This document shows, one piece after another, positions 7,352 through 12,257 of a DNA stretch of 12,257 nt. The DNA is from Xanthobacteraceae bacterium (GTDB lineage: Bacteria > Pseudomonadota > Alphaproteobacteria > Rhizobiales > Xanthobacteraceae). The notes below the pieces were generated by a model. The model had not been told where the DNA came from. It saw nothing but the letters and a program-made list of their open reading frames with translations, and ran no database searches. The DNA is taken from positions 1-12,257 of the forward strand of contig JASHVC010000393.1 in assembly GCA_030039655.1 (NCBI GenBank), given 5' to 3'. Every line of letters begins with the position of its first letter. The first letter of the stretch is position 1. The translations under genes and the position numbers were made by a program.

Positions 7352-8398
7352 ATGCGGGGCGTGACTTTCCTCGGCGAACGCAAATTGCAGTTGATGGAAT
7401 TTCCCGATCCGGCGCCAGGACCGCACGATGTGGTGATCGAGATCAAGGCGTCCGGAATGTGCGGCAGCGACTTGAAGTTCTATCGCGCCTCCGGCGGGGC
7501 CGCTTCGCTTGGGCTCGGCAAGGTGAGCGGCCCGGTGATCGCTGGGCACGAGCCGTGCGGCGTAGTGGCGGCAGCAGGGAGCGCAGTTGACGAGCGGACC
7601 GTCCGCGCCGGTGCCCGCGTCATGGTGCATCATTATTCAGGCTGCGGCACTTGCGTGCATTGCCAGACAGGCTGGTCGCAGATGTGCGCCAAGGGAAGCA
7701 CGGTCTATGGCGCCACCGGGCATGGAGCTCATGCGCCCTACATGAGAGTGCCGGCGTACACGCTTGTCACCTTGCCGGACGAGATCAGCTTCTCGACCGG
7801 GGCCGCAATCTCCTGCGGCACCGGAACGGCTTATCAAGCACTGCGGCGGATGAATCTGACGGGGCGCGATACCATCGCGGTCGTCGGCCAGGGACCGGTG
7901 GGCCTATCGGCAACACAACTCGCCGCTGCCATGGGCGCCCGCGTCATCGCGCTCGACATAAGCGCCGAGCGGTTGGCACGCGCCAAGGCGTTTGGCGCCG
8001 ACGCTCTGATCAATCCGCAGTCCGACGATCCCGTTGCGGCCATTAAGGCACTGACCCATGGCGCCGGCGCTGATCTCACTCTGGACACTTCCGGCACCGC
8101 CGACGGGCGGTTGATTGCCGTGCGCGGTGCGCGGCCCTGGGGCACGGCCTGTTTCGTCGGCGAAGGCGGTGACGTGACGATCGACGTGAGCCCTCAGATG
8201 TTGCGTAAGCAGCTCACCATCATCGGTTCGTGGACTTTTTCCACCTCGATCCAGGCCGAATGCGCGCGCTTCATCGCCGACCGCAAGATCGCGATCGATC
8301 ATCTGTTCACCGAGCGCTGGAAGCTCGAACAAGCCGAAGAGGCCTACCGGTTGTTTGACCAGCAGACCAGCGGCAAGGGCGTTTTTGTGATGCAGTGA
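7352..8398 (+). CDS. Zinc-dependent medium-chain alcohol dehydrogenase
   Basis: Cytoplasmic NAD(P)-dependent oxidoreductase of 348 residues, normal for the threonine/sorbitol/alcohol dehydrogenase branch. The catalytic zinc site is Cys37 (in MCGSD), His66-Glu67 (in AGHEPCG) and probably Cys155 (in ISCGTG). The structural zinc is held by Cys98, Cys101, Cys104 and Cys112. The Rossmann fold begins at VVGQGPVG (177-184), and Asp202 at the end of the next strand favours NAD over NADP. The ATG has a GGGAGAG ribosome site five bases upstream. Divergence from the CoxL-like gene suggests shared control and perhaps successive oxidation of an alcohol to an aldehyde and then an acid. The alcohol substrate cannot be named; threonine, polyols or aromatic alcohols are all possible. 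All catalytic residues are intact. Confidence 0.95.
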   Translation: MRGVTFLGERKLQLMEFPDPAPGPHDVVIEIKASGMCGSDLKFYRASGGAASLGLGKVSGPVIAGHEPCGVVAAAGSAVDERTVRAGARVMVHHYSGCGTCVHCQTGWSQMCAKGSTVYGATGHGAHAPYMRVPAYTLVTLPDEISFSTGAAISCGTGTAYQALRRMNLTGRDTIAVVGQGPVGLSATQLAAAMGARVIALDISAERLARAKAFGADALINPQSDDPVAAIKALTHGAGADLTLDTSGTADGRLIAVRGARPWGTACFVGEGGDVTIDVSPQMLRKQLTIIGSWTFSTSIQAECARFIADRKIAIDHLFTERWKLEQAEEAYRLFDQQTSGKGVFVMQ

Positions 8399-8629
8399 CG
8401 GCCTGCATTTCGGTCGGACGCTTCGAGAAGCTCTTCTGTGCATGAGGCGGCTTTTCAGCCGCCAAAGGTTGCACCACGTAAGAGCGTCGGTTGAGAAACC
8501 TATATCGCTCAGTCATCATCATATAGAAATGATATCGCACAATCCGACAGCGCACCGTCATAGTGTTTTAAGCGTGCAATCTTAGGGATCCGTAGGCGAG
8601 CTCAATGCCTGTTTTTCTGGGGGTTCGTG
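8399..8629 (+). other. Spacer between alcohol dehydrogenase and UspA genes
   Basis: About 230 bases without a credible gene. The first part has two compact hairpins: GCTT(CGAG)AAGC at 8420-8431 and the stronger repeat at 8446-8463. The second part, from about 8490, is AT-richer and presumably carries the promoter of the UspA gene. I looked for a TTGA-N6-TCAA (FNR/FixK) box, which often precedes such genes in rhizobia, and found none. A GGGGG ribosome site at 8619-8623 precedes the next gene. Confidence 0.4.
8446..8463 (+). terminator. GC-rich hairpin downstream of alcohol dehydrogenase
   Basis: GGCGGCT (8446-8452), loop TTTC, AGCCGCC (8457-8463): a perfect 7-base stem with a tetraloop, 48 bases past the stop of the dehydrogenase gene. 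The following bases are AAAGGTT, so the U-tract of an intrinsic terminator is missing. It may be an mRNA 3'-end stabiliser or part of a Rho-dependent end. Confidence 0.4.
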
Positions 8630-9496
8630 ATGAAGAACATCCTCGCCCTGATCGGTGGTGGGCCTCGTGACCAGGTTATTTTCGACACCGCGCTCACGGC
8701 CGCGATGCCATTCGCCGCGCATGTGAATTTTCTTCATATTCATGTCACCGCCGGTGAAGCAGCACTGGGCACCCGAACCGAATTTGCAGTTGGACCTGCG
8801 GTCGGCGTTGCTTTGCGGCAGCTCGAAGAGCGCGCCAGGACCTACTCGCGCGTTGCAGCAGACCATATCCGGGAGCTCTGCGAGAATTCGGTCGTTCCCG
8901 TCAACGACGCGGAGGACGTCGGCCGAAATAGCGTTACGGCCAGCTATTCGGAAGAGACCGACCAGGCGCTGAAGCGGTTGACTGCAAACGCATTGCGCAA
9001 CGATCTCATCGTCACAGGCCGCCTCAAGCAGACGCAAGGCCTCCCCTCTCGCACCTTGGAACATCTTATCAGGCGCTCAAGTAGACCGATGCTGGTTGCA
9101 GCTTCCGGCTCGCCACGCGAACTGACTGGCACCGCCATCGTGTTCTGGGACGGCTCGGGAAGCGCGGCCCGCGCTGTCGAAGCTGCCAAGCCGCTTCTGA
9201 CCAAAGCAACGCGAGTCGTCGTCACGCGCGTCTTCGATCGCCGCAAACCGGACGAGGCAGCATTGACCGAGATCGTTCGCACGCTCGCGGATTCCGACAT
9301 CAAAGCCGAACCATTGCCGATCTCGGTGGATGGACGCAACTTAGCCGCGCGGCTTGCTGCGGCTGCCGACGAGTGCAAAGCCGACCTCGTGGTGATGGGC
9401 GCCTACGGACGCGGGATGGTGCGCGAGCTGTTGTTCGGCAGTCGGACAGAAGCCCTGCTGAGTTCCACCGACAGGCCGATCCTACTGATGCATTGA
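8630..9496 (+). CDS. Universal stress protein, tandem UspA domains
   Basis: Cytoplasmic protein of 288 residues with two UspA-like halves. The second half (about 155-288) ends in the ATP-binding signature G-x2-G-x9-G-S: Gly257, Gly260, Gly270 and Ser271, followed by the usual STDRPILLMH strand. The first half keeps the fold pattern (MKNILALIGGG at the start, SSRPMLVAAS at its end) but lacks the glycine loop, so it probably does not bind nucleotide. Such tandem proteins help survival under starvation, low oxygen or oxidative stress, and many rhizobial copies are induced by low oxygen. A GTG at 8627 is in frame directly before the ATG; the ATG is preferred because the GGGGG ribosome site is six bases from it and only three from the GTG. 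It stands alone, with no clear link to the catabolic genes. Confidence 0.92.
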   Translation: MKNILALIGGGPRDQVIFDTALTAAMPFAAHVNFLHIHVTAGEAALGTRTEFAVGPAVGVALRQLEERARTYSRVAADHIRELCENSVVPVNDAEDVGRNSVTASYSEETDQALKRLTANALRNDLIVTGRLKQTQGLPSRTLEHLIRRSSRPMLVAASGSPRELTGTAIVFWDGSGSAARAVEAAKPLLTKATRVVVTRVFDRRKPDEAALTEIVRTLADSDIKAEPLPISVDGRNLAARLAAAADECKADLVVMGAYGRGMVRELLFGSRTEALLSSTDRPILLMH

Positions 9497-9650
9497 ATGC
9501 AAAACGACTCAGGTAAATGCGCCTTCGCGTGCACCAAAGTCTCGTAGCACTGCGGAGACATTGCGCCGCATCCACGGGGCACAGGTGTCGTCACTGATCA
9601 CAAAGAATGCTAAGCAAGCTTTGGCAATAATACGAGCGAGGATAAACGCC
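9497..9650 (+). other. Spacer between UspA and small secreted protein genes
   Basis: No gene seen. A 13-base odd palindrome TGCATT-G-AATGCA (9489-9501) spans the UspA stop codon, and a weak repeat GTCTC/GAGAC lies at 9539-9559; neither has a T-run. The second half is AT-rich and may hold the promoter of the next gene. A GAGG ribosome site is at 9638-9641. Confidence 0.3.
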
Positions 9651-10055
9651 ATGGGTACGATTAAGCACGCAATGATATCCGCTACGAGTTCTATGTTTCT
9701 GATTGGGCCAGCGATCGCGGCTGATCTAACGGGCGCGCAACTTAAGGAGCTCCTTGCAGGAAAGTCGGTCTATCTTGAAAATACCGCGACATCGACGGCC
9801 GGGGCGGGTCAAGGGGTGCTGTACTATGCGGCAGACGGTACTGCGTTGTACAAAACCGGCAGCGGCAAAATATTGCACGGCAAGTGGAGCATCAAAGACA
9901 ACACCTCCTGCATCGATTGGAAGGAGGTCCCCAATAATGCGTGCTCGCGATATGACAAGAACGGCGACACAATCACTGTTTTCAACGTGGCTACCGGTCA
10001 AGTTCGCGGGAAGGTCGCAAAGATTGTTGATGGGAATCCTGAAAAGATCCAATAG
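9651..10055 (+). CDS. Small secreted protein of unknown function, possibly DUF995-like
   Basis: Product of 134 residues with a Sec-type signal peptide: a short basic start (MGTIKH), a hydrophobic stretch and likely cleavage after AIA at residue 23. The mature part of about 110 residues begins DLTGAQLKELLAGKSV, then has a YYAADGT turn, a GKW at 77-79 and two cysteines, Cys87 and Cys98, which could form a disulfide. The order opening helix, Gly-Lys-Ser/Thr, D-G-T, G-x-W, Cys, Cys resembles small periplasmic proteins of Rhizobiales grouped under DUF995 or similar names; this is from memory and tentative. No enzymatic residues are apparent. The frame is open upstream to a TTG at 9561, but the GAGG site nine bases before the ATG and the signal peptide fix the start at 9651. 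Base composition is lower in GC than in the neighbouring catabolic genes. Confidence 0.78.
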   Translation: MGTIKHAMISATSSMFLIGPAIAADLTGAQLKELLAGKSVYLENTATSTAGAGQGVLYYAADGTALYKTGSGKILHGKWSIKDNTSCIDWKEVPNNACSRYDKNGDTITVFNVATGQVRGKVAKIVDGNPEKIQ

Positions 10056-10148
10056 ATCGCAGCGGACCTGCCTCAAAAGATCTGGTTAGCGCCCTCTATC
10101 GAATTAACGACTAGAATGCGGCAGCGAATCCGCCCGCGCGCCGCCATC

Positions 10149-10179
10149 GCTGCGGATCGGCAATCGCGATTACCGCAGC
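10149..10179 (-). terminator. Inverted repeat over the stop codon of the extradiol dioxygenase gene
   Basis: GCTGCGG (10149-10155) and CCGCAGC (10173-10179) pair perfectly around a 17-base loop that itself contains the palindrome AATCGCGATT (10162-10171). The TAA stop of the minus-strand gene lies in the loop, and one arm covers its last codons. There is no T-run. It sits between convergent genes, so a role in transcript ending or 3' protection is plausible but unproven. Confidence 0.3.
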
Positions 10180-11126
10180 TTGCGCCCGATGATGTCCTCG
10201 CAGCGCACGTCTTCCGGCGGTTGTTCGCCGAGATAAAACCCGCCCGACATGGCGAACTTCATGCGGTTCGACGGATGGCCGGCCAAGCCCCAGCGATCGC
10301 CGAGCGGCGGCATGACCTTTTCCCAGAAGGTCGCGTCTTGGACGACGTGAGTGGCCTCATCGATCTGATCGAGCTCAGTGGTGTATTCGGCGACAAAACC
10401 GTCCGGCTCGATGAAATAGGAAAACACGTTAGCACCGGGTCCATGGCGGCCGACGCCCCACTCGATATCGAAGCCGTTCTGTTTGACGCGGCCAGTGCCG
10501 CGCATCAGGCCGTCGATATTGGGCAGTTCGTAGGCGACGTGATTGAGCGAGGGCCCGTTGGCGCGGAACAGTGCGATGCTGTGATGGTCCGAACAGCAGC
10601 GCAGGAAATCCATCATGCGAGTGCTGTCAGTGTGCTTGAAACCGAGCACATCGATAAAAAACGACATCTGCTCGCCGGTGCTGCCGCTGTTGAGCACCAC
10701 ATGGCTGATCTTGGTCGGGCGCGAGCGGTCGACGGCGACATTGCTATGCTCCGTACCATCCGACGAGATGCTCATGGGCAGGCCCTCGGGCGTCTCGAAA
10801 CGGAAGCCGTAGCCGCCGCCGGACGCCGCCGGCATCGGGGCTGGATCGCCTGACACTTTCACGCCATACGATTTCGCCTTGCCGTGGAGCTGCTCGACCG
10901 CGGTGCGATCCGGAGCGGCGAAGTTGACGCCGAGCAACGCGGGCTTCGGCTGCTGCCGGATCGTCAGAAGGTGGTGCTCGGCGCCGGTGCCACGGAGGTG
11001 GGCGGCGTCGCCCTCGGTGGCGACCTCTTCCAGCGCCCAGACCTTGGTGTAGAAATCCGCCGATTGCTGAAGATCGCGCACGCCGAGTTCGATGCTGCGC
11101 ACGCCGCTCACCTTGGCGTTCATCAT
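10170..11126 (-). CDS. Type I extradiol ring-cleavage dioxygenase (two VOC domains)
   Basis: Cytoplasmic Fe(II) (or Mn) enzyme of 318 residues, similar in plan to 2,3-dihydroxybiphenyl 1,2-dioxygenase and catechol 2,3-dioxygenase. The first VOC domain (about 8-123) lacks metal ligands, as usual in two-domain members. The second (about 138-255) has His142, His196 and Glu247 as the metal triad, with spacing close to that of BphC. His181 in the DHHSIAL segment matches the catalytic base. His228 and Tyr237 fall in the family signature H-x8-Y-x2-E-P-x-G-x3-E, with Ser instead of a hydrophobic residue just before the Tyr. A C-terminal tail of about 60 residues follows. The frame extends upstream to a TTG at 11144, but a GGAGGAA ribosome site inside that stretch shows the real start is the ATG-ATG pair. 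Ring cleavage of a catechol is likely; the substrate is unknown. Confidence 0.9.
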   Translation of the reverse strand: MMNAKVSGVRSIELGVRDLQQSADFYTKVWALEEVATEGDAAHLRGTGAEHHLLTIRQQPKPALLGVNFAAPDRTAVEQLHGKAKSYGVKVSGDPAPMPAASGGGYGFRFETPEGLPMSISSDGTEHSNVAVDRSRPTKISHVVLNSGSTGEQMSFFIDVLGFKHTDSTRMMDFLRCCSDHHSIALFRANGPSLNHVAYELPNIDGLMRGTGRVKQNGFDIEWGVGRHGPGANVFSYFIEPDGFVAEYTTELDQIDEATHVVQDATFWEKVMPPLGDRWGLAGHPSNRMKFAMSGGFYLGEQPPEDVRCEDIIGRKLR

Positions 11127-11286
11127 TTCGGTTCCTCCGATCAAACTTGGAGTGGAGCATAAGACCCCCTCCCCGCCCGATCAATGAAAGATGTCACAAT
11201 GCCGAGCCCCGAGAGCGACATGGCACCGCAATGCGTGCGGCGATGATTTCGTGTAGGTTTTACCGTTTCATCGCAGGGGAATCACA
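11127..11286. promoter_or_regulatory. Divergent promoter region between dioxygenase and TctC-type genes
   Basis: Spacer of 160 bases expected to hold promoters for both genes. Ribosome sites are clear at each end (GGAGGAA on the minus strand, AGGGGA at 11275-11280 on the plus strand). I saw no convincing operator repeat. A TGGCAC sequence at 11221 looks like half of a sigma-54 site but fails on spacing. Confidence 0.4.
11132..11138 (-). promoter_or_regulatory. Ribosome binding site deciding the dioxygenase start
   Basis: Reads GGAGGAA on the minus strand and sits five to six bases before the ATG at 11126. It lies inside the longer open frame that begins at a TTG at 11144, which rules out that TTG as the start. 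Confidence 0.75.
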
Positions 11287-12257
11287 ATGACACTACGCCG
11301 CCGAAATTTCCTGCATTTGGCCGCGGGCGCTGCGGCGCTCCAGGTTCTGCCCCGGGCTGCGTTAGCGGACGCTTATCCATCGCGCCCGATGCAGATCATC
11401 GTCGACCTGCCTGCCGGTCTGGCGCCCGACGTGGCCGCGCGCCTGATCGGCCCGCCATTGGGCGAGCGGCTGGGGCAGGCTGTGGTCATCGAGAACCGGC
11501 CGGGGGCCGGCGGCAACATCGGCGCCGAGGCCGTGGTGCGGGCGGCGCCGGACGGCTACACGCTGCTCCTGGTGATTTCGGGGAATGCAGTCAACGCCAC
11601 GCTCTACCCAAACCTCACATTCAATTTCGTGCGCGACATCGCGCCGGTCGCATTCGTCGGCGTCACGCCTTTTGCCCTGGCGGTCACGCCCTCATTCCCG
11701 GTGAAGACGGTCCCTGAATTCATCGCCTATGCCAAAGCCAATCCAGGCAAGATCAACTTCGCCACGGCCGGCGCCGGCACCGCGCCGCATCTGGCAGGCG
11801 AGCTGTTCAAGATGATGACCGGCACCGACATCGTACAGGTGCCGTATCGATCCAACTACTTTGCCGATGTGCTGAGCGGACAGGTGCAGGGCGCGTTCGT
11901 CGCCATGGCGCCGGCGATCGGCTACATCCGCGCCGGCAAGCTGCGGCCGCTGGCGGTGACCAGTACGAAACGCCTGGACGTGCTGCCCGATGTCCCCGCC
12001 ATGGACGAATTCGTGCCCGGCTACGAGGGCAGCGGCTGGCTTGGCGTCGGCGCGCCGCGAGCCACGCCGGCTGACGTGATCGACAAGCTCAACAAAGAGA
12101 TCAACGCCGTCATCGCCGAGGCTGCGATGCACGAGAAGCTCGTCGCTTTGGGCACGTACCCGGACGCGATGACGCCAGCGCAATTCGGCAAGCTCATCGT
12201 CGACGCCACGGACAAGTGGGCGAAGGTGATCAAGTTTGCCAACATCAAGGCAGAGTG
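11287..12257 (+). CDS. Bug/TctC-family tripartite tricarboxylate transporter substrate-binding protein
   Basis: Periplasmic receptor of which 323 codons are visible. The window ends with TG in the next codon position, so a TGA stop may follow at once; about 323 residues is the usual family length, making the gene probably complete. The N-terminus has a twin-arginine motif (RRRNFLH, 4-10), a hydrophobic stretch and likely cleavage after ALA at residue 27. The mature protein starts DAYPSRPMQIIV, then has LPAGLAPDVAAR, VIENRPGAGGNIGAE and AAPDGYTLLL, all family hallmarks. The first ligand loop reads PAGL where most members have PAGG. An AGGGGA ribosome site lies six bases before the ATG. Members bind carboxylates such as citrate, aromatic acids or amino acids. 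The TctA and TctB membrane partners are not in the window; many Bug proteins are encoded without them. Confidence 0.93.
   Translation, partial: MTLRRRNFLHLAAGAAALQVLPRAALADAYPSRPMQIIVDLPAGLAPDVAARLIGPPLGERLGQAVVIENRPGAGGNIGAEAVVRAAPDGYTLLLVISGNAVNATLYPNLTFNFVRDIAPVAFVGVTPFALAVTPSFPVKTVPEFIAYAKANPGKINFATAGAGTAPHLAGELFKMMTGTDIVQVPYRSNYFADVLSGQVQGAFVAMAPAIGYIRAGKLRPLAVTSTKRLDVLPDVPAMDEFVPGYEGSGWLGVGAPRATPADVIDKLNKEINAVIAEAAMHEKLVALGTYPDAMTPAQFGKLIVDATDKWAKVIKFANIKAE

Noticed and set aside
8399..8629. FNR/FixK box upstream of the UspA gene
   Set aside because: No TTGA-N6-TCAA sequence or close variant was found; the nearest symmetric sequences are short AT-rich repeats.
9561..9650. TTG start extending the small secreted protein by 30 residues
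   Set aside because: The extension would bury the signal peptide, and a ribosome site is positioned correctly for the ATG at 9651.
10116..10853. Plus-strand open frame opposite the extradiol dioxygenase gene
   Set aside because: The minus-strand gene has its metal triad and family signature, whereas the plus frame has no recognisable motif or ribosome site.
11221..11234. TGGCAC followed by ATGC, resembling a sigma-54 -24/-12 promoter before the TctC-type gene
   Set aside because: The GG and GC elements are 9 bases apart instead of the required 10, and the -12 element is ATGC rather than TTGC.
11692..12183. Minus-strand open frame opposite the TctC-type gene
   Set aside because: The plus-strand frame has a signal peptide, ribosome site and family motifs along its whole length, so this is an antisense shadow.
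1..12257. Mobile elements, CRISPR arrays, tRNA genes or toxin-antitoxin pairs
   Set aside because: No transposase, integrase, regular direct repeats, cloverleaf sequence or paired small genes were seen on either strand.

Overview
The window looks like chromosome of a GC-rich alphaproteobacterium, most likely Rhizobiales (Bradyrhizobium or Xanthobacteraceae-like). This rests on the mix of families (MalK-type sugar importer, CoxL-like molybdenum hydroxylase, Bug/TctC binding protein, extradiol dioxygenase, UspA protein), strong GC bias at third positions, and Tat-like signals on both binding proteins. No tRNA, rRNA, IS element, CRISPR array or phage gene was recognised. It reads as an ordinary catabolic/transport region rather than a defence or mobile island.

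Left part (1-7238, minus strand). Reading along the minus strand, a CoxL-like molybdopterin-binding dehydrogenase subunit comes first. It is followed by a complete CUT1-type ABC importer: Tat-exported solute-binding protein, MalF-type permease, MalG-type permease and MalK-type ATPase. The N-terminal third of a TauD/TfdA-type Fe(II)/2-oxoglutarate dioxygenase runs off the left edge. The two permeases and the ATPase are separated by only 3-4 bases. The binding protein is separated from the permeases by a 69-base spacer holding an 8-bp inverted repeat.

Middle (7239-10169). A zinc-dependent medium-chain alcohol dehydrogenase is divergent from the CoxL-like gene across a short spacer with nested inverted repeats. 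A tandem UspA protein and a small secreted protein of unknown function follow on the plus strand, in a stretch of noticeably lower GC.

Right part (10170-12257). A two-domain type I extradiol dioxygenase (minus) is divergent from a Bug/TctC periplasmic binding protein (plus). The last visible bases of the latter are the first two of a probable stop codon.

Working model (inference): the importer brings in an organic substrate, possibly sugar- or polyol-like. The alcohol dehydrogenase, the molybdenum hydroxylase and the 2-oxoglutarate dioxygenase are candidate oxidising enzymes for it or its products. The right-hand pair may serve uptake and ring cleavage of a carboxylated aromatic or its products. 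The most unusual points are the CoxL-like large subunit with no small (Fe-S) or medium (FAD) subunit beside it, and the structured spacers at 3322-3360 and 7284-7331. I found nothing I can defend as a wholly new system.
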